Shown piece after piece: positions 17,112-26,487 of a DNA stretch of 64,000 nucleotides (positions are counted from its first letter, which is position 1; each line of letters starts with the position of its first letter). The stretch lies in assembly GCA_035306605.1 (NCBI GenBank), contig DATGNR010000035.1; one strand, given 5' to 3'. The DNA is from Xanthomarina sp035306605. Lineage in GTDB: Bacteria > Bacteroidota > Bacteroidia > Flavobacteriales > Flavobacteriaceae. The notes under the pieces are model-generated. The model saw only the letters and a list, made by a program, of their open reading frames with translations, made no database searches and had not been told where the DNA came from. Position numbers and translations under genes: made by a program.

Positions 17112-18167
17112 TTAACTATATTGTTTTTCGTAGTACGATTGGTAAGCGCCACTTGTAACGTTATCTAACCAATCTTTGTTAGTTAAATACCAATCGATGG
17201 TCTTTTTTAATCCTTGTTCAAAAGTTACGGATGGTTTCCAACCTAATTCTTTATTAATTTTTGATGCGTCAATGGCATATCTTAAATCATGTCCAGGACG
17301 ATCTTTAACGTAGGTAATCAACTTTTCTGAAGAACCCTTTACTCTCCCTAGAGCAACATCCATTTGTTGGCAAAGCAACTTGACAAGATCGATGTTTTTC
17401 CACTCGTTAAAACCTCCGATATTATATGTTTCTCCTTGGTTTCCTTTATGAAAAACTAAATCTATAGCTATGGCATGATCTACAACATAAAGCCAGTCTC
17501 TAGTATAATTTCCATCACCATAAACAGGTAATGGCTTATTATGAATTATATTATTAATAAATAGCGGGATTAGTTTTTCTGGGAATTGATTTTGCCCATA
17601 GTTATTAGAACAATTTGTAATTACGTAAGGCAGGCCATAAGTTTCACCATAGGCTCTTACAAAATGATCGGAACTTGCTTTTGAAGCGGAATACGGAGAG
17701 TTTGGATCGTATGAAGTTGTTTCTGTAAACAAACCAGTTTCTCCTAAGGTTCCATAAACCTCATCGGTACTAATATGATAAAATAGTTTATTATTGAAAT
17801 TATCTTTCCAAAGATTTTTAAACGCATTTAATAAAACCATGGTTCCAATAACATTTGTTTTTACAAATGCTAAAGGATCTGTAATAGATCTATCAACATG
17901 AGATTCTGCTGCCAAATGAATTACAGCATCAAATTGATGCTCTGTAAAAAGGGCATTAATAAAACCTTCGTTAGTAATATCTCCTTTTATAAATGTATAA
18001 TTAGAAGCGTTTTCTACATCTGTAAGATTCTCTAAGTTCCCAGCATAGGTTAAACTATCTAAATTAAAAACATGGTAATCTGGATATTTGTTTACAAATA
18101 ACCTAACGACATGAGAACCAATAAAACCAGCTCCACCAGTAATTAATATAGATTTATTATGCTTCAT
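17112..18167 (-). CDS. rfbB: dTDP-glucose 4,6-dehydratase
   Basis: The second step of dTDP-rhamnose synthesis, forming dTDP-4-keto-6-deoxyglucose. The protein has the GGAGFIGSHV Rossmann loop, HLAAESHVDRSI, STDEVYG with catalytic residues, and YSASKASSDH with the YxxxK pair. At 351 residues it is normal. It overlaps the end of the Wzz-like gene by 11 bases. Gene order rfbB-rfbA-rfbC-rfbD follows transcription. Confidence 0.96.
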   Translation of the reverse strand: MKHNKSILITGGAGFIGSHVVRLFVNKYPDYHVFNLDSLTYAGNLENLTDVENASNYTFIKGDITNEGFINALFTEHQFDAVIHLAAESHVDRSITDPLAFVKTNVIGTMVLLNAFKNLWKDNFNNKLFYHISTDEVYGTLGETGLFTETTSYDPNSPYSASKASSDHFVRAYGETYGLPYVITNCSNNYGQNQFPEKLIPLFINNIIHNKPLPVYGDGNYTRDWLYVVDHAIAIDLVFHKGNQGETYNIGGFNEWKNIDLVKLLCQQMDVALGRVKGSSEKLITYVKDRPGHDLRYAIDASKINKELGWKPSVTFEQGLKKTIDWYLTNKDWLDNVTSGAYQSYYEKQYS

Positions 18168-19215
18168 ATCTAGAAATAAATCTAATTATATTTCTAAATA
18201 AAAAGCCTAAACAAAGTAAAACGAAACTAGCTAAAGGGAATATAATTAAGTACTTACTCCATATAGAAGTATATTTCGCTCCTGTATCCTGAAAGCTAGA
18301 AAGTGTGTCAAAATAAACATCTTCTTCTACCTTCTGAGCATCCAATTCACCTAAAGCCTCTCTTAATTGCATACTTTCCTTAAGTAAATCATATTCCCTA
18401 GTTTTTGTTCTTTCCTGAATAAAAGTCATTCCATCTTTGGTAGTATAGGAACCTTGATTGGAACTTGTTTCTTCAGCCATAACATTTATATAAACTTTTT
18501 GTAAAGAATCAACTTGTCTAATAGACGACAAAATCCGATTCCTTTCAATGGAAATCAAGGAATCCCTTTTTTGCATCTTCTTCACAGAATAAGTATTTGT
18601 GAACGTGTTATTTAACCCCTCCTCTAATGACCTAAAAATATCCTTCTTATATGAAAAAACCTCAATCTCGAACACATCGCCAGAATAAATACTTCTATTT
18701 TCTACGAACTCTTCAAAACTAATGTTCTGAGCTCTTGTACTATCAATAGATCTTAAAAAACTATCATATTGAACTATTTTATCGTTCTCATTTTCTGGAC
18801 CTGCATTAATGCCGAAGCTAATAATTTGTTTAGCCTCCTCTTCATTAAGGTTAAAAATCTCTTCTATTTGATGATAATCCTTTTCATTTATTAAGGCATT
18901 ATAATACTTGATGTTAGTAACCAACTGATACTTCGAATCAAAATAAGGCTTTACAAGCATTTGAGAGGTGTACACTTCTCGTTGGGTTCTTTGAAGTACA
19001 TAACCTAAAATAGCAGAAACTAACATGATTATAGCAATTAACTTGAAGTTTCTAACTAGAGGCTTTAATGCATAAATAAAGAAGGAAAATATGCCTTTAA
19101 AAATGCTAAGGAAAAAATTAAAAACCTTGTTGATACTTTTTCCAAAATAATCGAATAGAACTAGAACGTCTACTTCTTCGGTGTTTTTGTTTTGTTCTGG
19201 TAAATTTTTACTCAT
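18157..19215 (-). CDS. Wzz-like polysaccharide chain-length/copolymerase protein
   Basis: A 352-residue protein with the polysaccharide copolymerase layout: a membrane segment near residues 57-75, a large periplasmic part rich in helix, and a second membrane segment near residues 320-340 followed by a short basic tail. Such proteins set the modal length of O-antigen or capsule chains with Wzy. It carries an unusually long N-terminal cytoplasmic part (about 55 residues) and no tyrosine-kinase domain. Overall similarity to the family is weak by eye, so the call rests on topology and position directly before rfbB. Confidence 0.65.
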   Translation of the reverse strand: MSKNLPEQNKNTEEVDVLVLFDYFGKSINKVFNFFLSIFKGIFSFFIYALKPLVRNFKLIAIIMLVSAILGYVLQRTQREVYTSQMLVKPYFDSKYQLVTNIKYYNALINEKDYHQIEEIFNLNEEEAKQIISFGINAGPENENDKIVQYDSFLRSIDSTRAQNISFEEFVENRSIYSGDVFEIEVFSYKKDIFRSLEEGLNNTFTNTYSVKKMQKRDSLISIERNRILSSIRQVDSLQKVYINVMAEETSSNQGSYTTKDGMTFIQERTKTREYDLLKESMQLREALGELDAQKVEEDVYFDTLSSFQDTGAKYTSIWSKYLIIFPLASFVLLCLGFLFRNIIRFISRYEA

Positions 19216-19230
19216 TTTGAGGTTAAGATG

Positions 19231-20919
19231 TTAGTTAAATATTTGTTGTAATATTTTTCTTGTTATTAAATATGTGGGTTTAACACCTGTAGTTCCAAGA
19301 CCTCCAGACGCCAAAGTACTTCCTGTTTCTAACGGATTATCACTAGCGTAATAGGCGTATCGTACCTTCACTTTTGGATTGATGCTTCTTCTAACCTTTG
19401 ACGCCGCTTGAATAGCTTTCTGATAATGGGCACCTTCCATTTCAAGACCGATAACGTTCCATGTGGAATTAAAAAAGAATTTCAAAATCTCCTTATTCTG
19501 TAAAGAAGTTCCTAAAACCGTAATCATGGTTCCTTCATAAACGTCTACGTCGTTACCTTCTAGGTCTTTTTTGCTTAATTCGTTTTTAAATGGATAATTA
19601 TCTGCTGTCCCTTCAAAAATATGCGCTGAAGGAATCATAATATCTCCTTTACCACCTTCTAGAATTCCAGCTTTCCCCATAATTGAAATAGACTCTACGT
19701 TTAAGTGAATTTTATTTCCATTAATTTGGATAGGCTTTAACAGTTCGTCAATGGTTTCGTAGGCTTGTTCTCCAAAAGCATAATCCATTACAAATATTAC
19801 TGGCTTTTCTTCTTTTTTGAAACGCTCACTTACTTCAATATCTACAGTTGAAAAATCAATTTTGGCCGTATCAAAAATTTGTACATCGATATTAGTTCCA
19901 GAACTGTCTGGAATATAAATCATGCCGTTCTGCAATGCTTCTTTGGTTACTTTATTACGTAATTCTTGATTGCTTTTGTGGCTTATAGCTTCATAAACCT
20001 CAAATATGTTTTTCTTTTTTGCAAAAGTTTTTAAGGCATTTGGAGCGAAAATTGAATTCATTACACTGTGCATATTAGCACTAATGATATGGATTGGTCG
20101 CTCTAACAAGTCGTTTTTATAAAGAATTTCCTTTATGTTATTAGACCAAACTTCACCATGAATATGATGTCCAAGACGCTCTCTAAGCACCGGACTAAAA
20201 GTAACTGTACGTTTATTATCGTTTACCACTTCTTCAATGGCTAACTTACCTAACCAGTAGACTATGTGCAATAATCTCTCTGGTTGAGAATCTAACGCAA
20301 ACTGATCGTAAACCGTAAGTATTTCATTAAAAGTTCTGCCTAAAATATTTGCAGTATGCGAAATTGCTATTTCTCTTTCTTCTAGTGTAAGTTTCTTTTT
20401 AGATAAAACTGCTTTCTCAAGTTTTTTCCAATCTCTAGTAGTATTTCCTGTTTCGTCTATTAATACACGCTTACTGATTTTATGAGATTCAATAAACACA
20501 AAAGTAAGATGAGTTAGTATGTCGTATATTTCTGAGCGTCCACGAGTAATTTCTATATTCATTTGCTCCTCATCAATACGATAACAGTTACGTCTTCTTT
20601 TTGGTGGAATGATAACTTTAAAATGAGAGTTTGCATACCCCTCATCACTGGTTAAATTTATAAATGTACATTCTTCAATACCTTGAGGCAACCTATCCAC
20701 AACATATAACAAACCTTCTAATTCGGCTTTTTCCTCTCCAATTGATCCATAAATCTCTGGCTTTAATTGCAATAAAGACTCACGAAGGGTCTCACCTGAA
20801 ACTCCCATAGGTTTGTAAAAACCTCTGTTAAACAGATGCCTCATAGTGATATACATCCTTTCTATGGCATTCGAGCTTTCTTGAGCTCTCGTTCTATCAT
20901 GATGTTTAATTTTATTCAT
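19231..20919 (-). CDS. DUF6909-like protein with nucleosidase-like C-terminal domain
   Basis: A 562-residue soluble protein. From memory it matches a conserved Bacteroidetes family now listed as DUF6909; I cannot verify this here. The C-terminal third looks like a purine nucleoside phosphorylase/nucleosidase fold: MGKAGIL (414-420) and KGDIMIPSAHI (424-434) resemble the phosphorylase glycine and GD-V motifs, LEMEGAH (492-498) resembles the VEMEGA base/ribose motif, and YASDNP (524-529) resembles the catalytic SD motif. The N-terminal part has no recognised domain. A TATATTTG box lies upstream. It is the first gene ahead of the Wzz-like gene (15-base gap), although its own role may be unrelated to polysaccharide. 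Confidence 0.7.
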   Translation of the reverse strand: MNKIKHHDRTRAQESSNAIERMYITMRHLFNRGFYKPMGVSGETLRESLLQLKPEIYGSIGEEKAELEGLLYVVDRLPQGIEECTFINLTSDEGYANSHFKVIIPPKRRRNCYRIDEEQMNIEITRGRSEIYDILTHLTFVFIESHKISKRVLIDETGNTTRDWKKLEKAVLSKKKLTLEEREIAISHTANILGRTFNEILTVYDQFALDSQPERLLHIVYWLGKLAIEEVVNDNKRTVTFSPVLRERLGHHIHGEVWSNNIKEILYKNDLLERPIHIISANMHSVMNSIFAPNALKTFAKKKNIFEVYEAISHKSNQELRNKVTKEALQNGMIYIPDSSGTNIDVQIFDTAKIDFSTVDIEVSERFKKEEKPVIFVMDYAFGEQAYETIDELLKPIQINGNKIHLNVESISIMGKAGILEGGKGDIMIPSAHIFEGTADNYPFKNELSKKDLEGNDVDVYEGTMITVLGTSLQNKEILKFFFNSTWNVIGLEMEGAHYQKAIQAASKVRRSINPKVKVRYAYYASDNPLETGSTLASGGLGTTGVKPTYLITRKILQQIFN

Positions 20920-20936
20920 AAAAATAGTTTAGCTAA

Positions 20937-20944
20937 CAAATATA
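20937..20944 (-). promoter_or_regulatory. -7 promoter box upstream of the DUF6909-like/wzz/rfb/cys unit
   Basis: The minus strand reads TATATTTG (TAnnTTTG) 17 bases before the ATG at 20919. The same eight bases recur before several other genes in the window. Confidence 0.55.
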
Positions 20945-20947
20945 GTA

Positions 20948-22450
20948 TTATTTAATCAGATTTTGAGATTCTAAAACCTCAGCAATCTTTCTGTCGTTAG
21001 CAAGTCTTGCTATTTTATTTTGTCCACCTAGTTTTCCAATAGATTTCATATAATCTTGAAAGCCATTTTTCTTTACTTGAGAAATTTTTAAAGGCTGAAG
21101 GACTTTTCCTTTTATTAAATCGAAGTAATAACTGTTCTGTTTTTGCAAGGAATCATCCATAATTTTTGAAAATACCGCCATATCAGCAGGTGTTTTTTCG
21201 AATTCTATAAACCATTCATGATACGGCAACCCTTGTTCTGGGTTAATTTGTGGAGCTACAGTAAACTCTGTAATTTGAGCATCAGTGCCAAGTACAGCTG
21301 CTTCTAGGGCCTGTTCTACTTCTTTGCCAATAACATGTTCTCCAAAGGCTGAAATAAAATGTTTTATTCTTCCCGATACGATTACTCGATAAGGTTTTAA
21401 TGATGTAAACTCTACCGTGTCTCCCACATTATAGGCCCAAAGCCCTGCATTTGTAGATACAATTAGTACGTAATTTACTCCAAGCTCAACATCTTTTATC
21501 GTAAGGCGTTTCGGGTTTTGTGTATAAAACTCATCTGCTTTTATAAATTCATAGAAAATACCCGAGTTAAGTTGGAGCAACATTCCTCTCTCATTTTGCT
21601 TATCTTGAAAGGCAAAAAATCCTTCACTTGCAGGAAATAATTCAATGCTATCAACTTTTCTCCCAATTAATTTTTCAAATTTGGCTCTGTATGGTTCGTA
21701 ATTAACTCCTCCAAAAATAAATAAATTGAAGTTTTTAAAAACATCACCTACTTTTTTACCCGTTTTCTCTTGAATTTTTTCAAAATACATTTGAACCCAA
21801 GAAGGAATTCCAGAAATGACTGTCATGTTTTCTGGTAACGTTTCATCAACTATTGCACTTACTTTGGTTTCCCAATCTTCAATACAATTGGTTTCCCATG
21901 ATGGCATTCTATTTTTTTGAAGATATTTGGGCACATAATGAGCAACAATTCCTGAAAGTCGGCCTAATTGAATTCCGTTTTTCTTTTCTAAAATTGGACT
22001 CCCTTGTAAGAAAATCATTTTTCCATCTACAAACTTGCTGTTTCCAGTTTCTGCAATGTACATTAAAATAGCATTTCTAGCCGCATCGATATGTGTAGGC
22101 ATGCTTTCTTTAGTAATCGGGATGTATTTAGCTCCCGAAGTGGTTCCTGAAGTTTTTGCAAAATAAAGAGGCTTTCCTTTCCATAAAATATCCTTTTCTC
22201 CTGCCACCACACGTTCAACGTAAGGTTTCAAATCTTCATAATCCCTTACTGGAACTTGTTTCACAAAATCTGCATGCGACTTGATACTTAAAAAATCATG
22301 ATCCTTTCCAAATTGGGTTGTAGTAGCCGTACTAATCAAGGATTGAAATACCGTTTCCTGAGTTTCAATAGGTTTATTGGCCCATTTTAAAATGGACTTA
22401 GAAACGTGTTTTGCAAAAGGTTTGGCTAAGGCCGCTTTAAGTGAAAACAT
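20948..22450 (-). CDS. GH3 family acyl-adenylating/amido-synthetase-like protein
   Basis: A 500-residue member of the GH3 family, which belongs to the ANL adenylating superfamily; plant members conjugate amino acids to auxin or jasmonate. YFAKTSGTTSGAKYIPIT (residues about 97-114) is the ATP/AMP-binding P-loop, and ASEGFFAFQ plus the C-terminal VSGRIKHFISAFGEHVIG hinge region are conserved GH3 features. The bacterial substrate is unknown. It overlaps the stop of the upstream M23 peptidase gene by one base, so the two are probably coupled, and the DUF6909-like gene follows 28 bases after its stop. Confidence 0.85.
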   Translation of the reverse strand: MFSLKAALAKPFAKHVSKSILKWANKPIETQETVFQSLISTATTTQFGKDHDFLSIKSHADFVKQVPVRDYEDLKPYVERVVAGEKDILWKGKPLYFAKTSGTTSGAKYIPITKESMPTHIDAARNAILMYIAETGNSKFVDGKMIFLQGSPILEKKNGIQLGRLSGIVAHYVPKYLQKNRMPSWETNCIEDWETKVSAIVDETLPENMTVISGIPSWVQMYFEKIQEKTGKKVGDVFKNFNLFIFGGVNYEPYRAKFEKLIGRKVDSIELFPASEGFFAFQDKQNERGMLLQLNSGIFYEFIKADEFYTQNPKRLTIKDVELGVNYVLIVSTNAGLWAYNVGDTVEFTSLKPYRVIVSGRIKHFISAFGEHVIGKEVEQALEAAVLGTDAQITEFTVAPQINPEQGLPYHEWFIEFEKTPADMAVFSKIMDDSLQKQNSYYFDLIKGKVLQPLKISQVKKNGFQDYMKSIGKLGGQNKIARLANDRKIAEVLESQNLIK

Positions 22451-23319
22451 TAGTTAAAATCTATAAAATTAGTTGGGTTTATTGGATAACCATCTTTCCA
22501 AAGTTCGAAATGTAAATGTGGACCTGACGTAAGTTCGCCTGTGTTTCCTGACATAGCTATGACCTCTCCTGCTTTAACCAATTCGCCCTGTAACTTCGTT
22601 AAAGAGGCGTTGTGCTTGTAAACAGAAATTAATCCATCACTATGTTCTATAATGATAACGTTTCCTGTTTGAACTGTCCATTCTGCGAAAATTATAGTAC
22701 CATCGGCTGTTGCTTTTATAGGCGTATTTGTATCAACAATAATATCTACAGCATAATGTTTTTCTTCAAAATTATACGGCTCAGAAATAGCACCTGTAAC
22801 GGGAGGAAATAATACGAAATTAATTTTAGAAGTGGCTGTTTCAAATAAATTGTATTTATCTTCCTTTGCAACTTTTTCTCTTAAAAGTGAATCTTCTTTG
22901 GATGGTCTTAAATCTATTTCAGAAACATTAATTCGAGCTTCTTCCAAGATTGAATCTCTATTAAAATCTATTGAACTTATTTCTCCTTGAAGAACCTTTT
23001 TTATTGATGAATAATATCTTTCATTTACAGCAATTAACTGTTGTAAGGAATCTGTTTTATAAGTGAGTTCTACAGCTTGTTTTTTTAAACTAGTTGATGA
23101 ATACCCAGGAATGTATTCGCGCAAAGAAGTAAACGCAATTAATAAGGTTGTACCCGTAATTAAAAGAATTGCCGATAATGACATGACTACAAACACGTTT
23201 AAACGCGTTAATTTAAACGATAATCTCTCCTCAAAAGTATCTTCATTAAGAATCACCAATCGATACTTATGAAGTAGTTTCTTTCTAAACTTTTTGGTTT
23301 CCTTGTTTTTCTTTGCCAT
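22450..23319 (-). CDS. M23 family metallopeptidase (peptidoglycan hydrolase, membrane-anchored)
   Basis: A 289-residue protein: a basic cytoplasmic tail, one membrane segment around residues 35-58, a coiled-coil-like stretch, then a LytM/M23 domain. HYAVDI supplies the first His and Asp zinc ligands and HLHFELW the last HxH motif, so the active site looks complete. Family members cut peptide cross-links in peptidoglycan or activate amidases. It is followed by the GH3 gene with a one-base overlap, and a CAAAATTA sequence (a TAnnTTTG box on the minus strand) lies at 23328-23335, very close to the start. Confidence 0.9.
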   Translation of the reverse strand: MAKKNKETKKFRKKLLHKYRLVILNEDTFEERLSFKLTRLNVFVVMSLSAILLITGTTLLIAFTSLREYIPGYSSTSLKKQAVELTYKTDSLQQLIAVNERYYSSIKKVLQGEISSIDFNRDSILEEARINVSEIDLRPSKEDSLLREKVAKEDKYNLFETATSKINFVLFPPVTGAISEPYNFEEKHYAVDIIVDTNTPIKATADGTIIFAEWTVQTGNVIIIEHSDGLISVYKHNASLTKLQGELVKAGEVIAMSGNTGELTSGPHLHFELWKDGYPINPTNFIDFN

Positions 23320-23409
23320 TCTTCTAACAAAATTAAATAAAATATCTCAGTAGCCGATATGCAATATGCTAAAGTTCTTGTTAAAACGATATATTTAAAC
23401 TTTAATTAT

Positions 23410-23417
23410 TAACTTTG
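23410..23417 (+). promoter_or_regulatory. -7 promoter box of tatA
   Basis: TAACTTTG matches TAnnTTTG and lies 20 bases before the tatA ATG at 23437. Confidence 0.5.
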
Positions 23418-23436
23418 CTTTTTAAAATAAATCTAT

Positions 23437-23619
23437 ATGACTTTATATATCCTACCTTTAGCTATTGGACCATGGCAAATAGCACTTATTGTTGTTATTG
23501 TGTTATTATTATTTGGTGGTAAAAAAATTCCAGAATTAATGCGTGGATTAGGAAGCGGCATTAAGGAGTTTAAAGACGCTAGTAAAGAAGAAGATAAAAC
23601 AAAAGAACCTAAAGAATAA
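23437..23619 (+). CDS. tatA: Twin-arginine translocase subunit TatA/TatE
   Basis: A 60-residue protein with the complete TatA layout: a short N-terminal membrane helix (about residues 10-24), the FGGKKIPELMRGLGSGIKEF hinge and amphipathic helix, then a short charged tail. It forms the variable-size channel of the Tat pathway for folded proteins in the inner membrane. tatB and tatC are not next to it. It is a single-gene unit with its own -7 box and a strong terminator after the stop. Confidence 0.93.
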   Translation: MTLYILPLAIGPWQIALIVVIVLLLFGGKKIPELMRGLGSGIKEFKDASKEEDKTKEPKE

Positions 23620-23635
23620 GGTGCTTTTGTAACAC

Positions 23636-23672
23636 AAAAAAACCCAACATATTAACAATGTTGGGTTTTTTT
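23636..23672. terminator. Bidirectional intrinsic terminator between tatA and the DUF4837 gene
   Basis: A perfect 15-bp inverted repeat, A-run plus ACCCAACAT, pairs with ATGTTGGGT plus T-run around a 7-base loop (23651-23657). Poly-A before and poly-T after serve both converging genes. Confidence 0.9.
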
Positions 23673-23693
23673 GTTGTCTGAATTGAACTTTAA

Positions 23694-24671
23694 TTATTCT
23701 TTTATTTTAAGCGAACGGATGATTGCTTCCAATTCAAACATATAGTCACGCTTTTCTACAGATGGTGCAAAAGCAAAGCCCTCTATTACCAATAGTCTAT
23801 TATTAATTTTATCTTCAATAACGTAGTTAATAAAAGGACCGGACATAAACGCATTTTTTACATCCCAAAGACCTTTAGTTTCAATTGCTGGTTTATTATC
23901 TATAATGGTCTCAAAAATGGCTGGAGCGTAGGCTTCTTCTGTAATCATAAAGGCATCTTCGGTTGGCCCTGGAATATGAGCTTTACCAATAGAATCTCGT
24001 AATTTAATTATCTGATCTACTAAACTGTCGTCTTTCTTAATGGCATTAAATGGTAATTCAAAAATCATCAAGTTGGTTGTTCCAGTAGTTATATCCTTTC
24101 TAATCCAATAAAAATGATCTTCTTCTTTAGCTATTCTATAGGCCGAAGGAAATTTAATATTTATTCCCAACTTTTCTTCTATCGTGTTGCTTGTATGAAG
24201 CGATAAAGAAATACGTCGTTGTTTTTCTTTAATTTCTTCGCTTTTAAAAGATGCAATTATTTTCTGTGAATTAGCTTCAATTTGCTCTATAATTTCCTTG
24301 TCTGTTTTTCCGGAAACCAAAACAACTTTTTGTGGTTGAGCATAAACATCTGACACTATTTTCACTGCTGCCTCAGCCCCCTTTTCTATTTTAAAAACTG
24401 TTCTATTTTTAGTTACAAAGCCATTAAATACAACTGGGGGAATTTGGCTCATTGTAAACAAGGGTTCGTCCTGTGGTAAACCATCTACTGGTGCTGCAAG
24501 AGTGTTTCTTATTGCTTCACCCACTGATCCTTCCCATAAATCGTTTTCTATTACAATGGATAAATTATTGATGTTTCCAGAAGAACTTGGTAAAAGTTTT
24601 TGATTAGAATTCGAGTTATTGCCGCAACTTAATATGAGCAAAAATGTAAAGAATATCAGTGTTTGTTTCAT
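23694..24671 (-). CDS. DUF4837 family lipoprotein
   Basis: A 325-residue lipoprotein: hydrophobic signal then ILSC with the lipidated Cys at residue 16. The mature part resembles the Bacteroidetes family DUF4837 (START-like segments such as LWEGSVGEAIRNTLAAPVDG and LPQDEPLFTMSQI), which I recall as widely conserved in flavobacteria and of unknown function. A TATATTTG box lies at 24714-24721, about 43 bases before the ATG. It converges on tatA across a shared terminator and precedes nothing on its own strand before that terminator. Confidence 0.85.
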   Translation of the reverse strand: MKQTLIFFTFLLILSCGNNSNSNQKLLPSSSGNINNLSIVIENDLWEGSVGEAIRNTLAAPVDGLPQDEPLFTMSQIPPVVFNGFVTKNRTVFKIEKGAEAAVKIVSDVYAQPQKVVLVSGKTDKEIIEQIEANSQKIIASFKSEEIKEKQRRISLSLHTSNTIEEKLGINIKFPSAYRIAKEEDHFYWIRKDITTGTTNLMIFELPFNAIKKDDSLVDQIIKLRDSIGKAHIPGPTEDAFMITEEAYAPAIFETIIDNKPAIETKGLWDVKNAFMSGPFINYVIEDKINNRLLVIEGFAFAPSVEKRDYMFELEAIIRSLKIKE

Positions 24672-24713
24672 TGGTTATAAAGTTTTTTACACGAAATTTC
24701 ATAGATTAACCTT

Positions 24714-24721
24714 CAAATATA
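24714..24721 (-). promoter_or_regulatory. -7 promoter box of the DUF4837 gene
   Basis: The minus strand reads TATATTTG, 43 bases before the ATG at 24671. Confidence 0.45.
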
Positions 24722-24774
24722 TAGTGTAATATGAAGAAAATTATACTTATGAAATTCTAGGTTTCAATTTAAGT

Positions 24775-26361
24775 TTATCCTTTAGAAACTTTAAGTTTCA
24801 TTCCAGGCTTTAGATTATTACCGCTAATACCGTTCCAATCTCGAATATTTTGAACAGAAACTCCTGGAAACTTTTGTGATATGCTCCAAAGTGAGTCGCC
24901 ACTTCGTACTGTATAAATTTTTTGACTCCCCGAAGAAGCCGATTTTACTGGAGTACTGCTTGCTTGTTGCGAAGTTACAGGGTTTCTAGGATAGATAGTT
25001 AAGCGCTGCCCTATTTTTATATTATTGCTACGCAATCCATTCCATTGTTTTAATTGACTTACACGAACGCTATATTTTCGTGCTATATATCCTAAATTAT
25101 CTCCACTTTTTACGCGGTAGGTTATTTTAGATTTTGATTCAAAAAATTGTGGTAATGGTTTTTCACGAGTATTTAATTCAGCTTTAGCAGCTTCGTAAAT
25201 AGTAGATTCATTTGCCACAAATGCTCCAATAGAAGTGCGAGGCAACCTTAAATAATAATTCTTGTTTTCAATAACTGGAATAATATCTAATTTATACGAT
25301 GGGTTTAAAAACTGTAATTGCTCAATTGGCAATTTTGTAGCTTCAGCAACCTGATCCAAACTTATCATTTGTTTGATTCTTATCGTATCTGTTTCCACGC
25401 CGTGAAATCTTGGTCTTTCCGATACAAATCCATGTTCTTCAGCATATTCAAAAATATACATAGTAGCTAAAAATGCCGGTACATATCCTGCAGTTTCCCT
25501 AGGTAAATTGTGACGAATGTTCCAATAATTTTCATAGCCACCAGATCGTCTGATAGCTTTCGACACGTTACCAGGACCAGAATTATAAGCTGCTAAAGCT
25601 AAATCCCAATCGCCAAATATTTCATAAAGCTTGGATAAATATACAGCAGCTGTAGTGGTTGATTTTATTGGGTCGCTACGTTCATCTACATAGCTACTAA
25701 CCTCCAAGCCATATTGTTTTCCTGTAGCATACATAAATTGCCATAATCCTGTTGCTCCTACTCGAGATTTTGCACGAGGATTTAAGGCCGATTCCACTAT
25801 GGCTAAATACTTCATTTCCAAAGGAATGTTATAGGCGTCCATTTCGCGTTCAAACATTGGGAAATAGAATGCACTTAAACCCATAATTCGCTCAAAATAA
25901 GCTCTTCTATTTTTTAGGAAGTTTTTAATTACGCTTTCTAAAGACGCATTATATTCAACATTAAACGGAGTTCTAGCATTTAACCTAGCAAGCCTTGCTT
26001 TTAAAGTATCTGTAGTTAATTCTGGATATTCAACGGTCTTATAATCTAAATCTGAAACCGTTTTATAAATGGTATCAAACAGGGTGTTATTATATAATTC
26101 TTCTAACCATTTTTTATCAAATTCTGAAGCTAACTCAATGTCTTTAAGTGAATCTAATTCTGATAGTTTAGGAACTGCCTCAATTTTTTTTACATAATGG
26201 TTTTTCCCATCAATAATGGTATCAACAACATAGTTTTCACCTTCAACTAATTCTGCTTTGCTTAACTTTTCATTCAGTTTTTTCACTTCCAAAGAGTCCT
26301 GAGCGTAGGAAATACTTACACTAAACAACATTAAAAAGCTACAGATTCTATTTAAATACAT
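24775..26361 (-). CDS. Lytic transglycosylase with two LysM domains (MltD-like)
   Basis: A 528-residue secreted protein. After a signal peptide ending near SISYAQ, an N-terminal region of about 110 residues leads into an SLT transglycosylase domain: AIVESALNP holds the catalytic Glu (about residue 190), with GLWQFM and ALAAYNSGPGNV as further lysozyme-fold motifs. Two LysM peptidoglycan-binding modules follow at roughly 410-457 and 478-526 (YRVKSGDNLGYIA and YTVRSGDSLWSIS). It would cleave peptidoglycan between MurNAc and GlcNAc in the periplasm. It is separated from pgk by 126 bases and looks like a single-gene unit. Confidence 0.92.
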   Translation of the reverse strand: MYLNRICSFLMLFSVSISYAQDSLEVKKLNEKLSKAELVEGENYVVDTIIDGKNHYVKKIEAVPKLSELDSLKDIELASEFDKKWLEELYNNTLFDTIYKTVSDLDYKTVEYPELTTDTLKARLARLNARTPFNVEYNASLESVIKNFLKNRRAYFERIMGLSAFYFPMFEREMDAYNIPLEMKYLAIVESALNPRAKSRVGATGLWQFMYATGKQYGLEVSSYVDERSDPIKSTTTAAVYLSKLYEIFGDWDLALAAYNSGPGNVSKAIRRSGGYENYWNIRHNLPRETAGYVPAFLATMYIFEYAEEHGFVSERPRFHGVETDTIRIKQMISLDQVAEATKLPIEQLQFLNPSYKLDIIPVIENKNYYLRLPRTSIGAFVANESTIYEAAKAELNTREKPLPQFFESKSKITYRVKSGDNLGYIARKYSVRVSQLKQWNGLRSNNIKIGQRLTIYPRNPVTSQQASSTPVKSASSGSQKIYTVRSGDSLWSISQKFPGVSVQNIRDWNGISGNNLKPGMKLKVSKG

Positions 26362-26487
26362 ATTTTTTCTTATTTCAATATGATTAACGTTTTAATACTT
26401 CATTTCTTGCTTGATCATGATTTATAATTCCAAAATTCACTTATAAGAAAGTCTTTTTAAAACTGTTCATATTATAATTTGAGGGGG

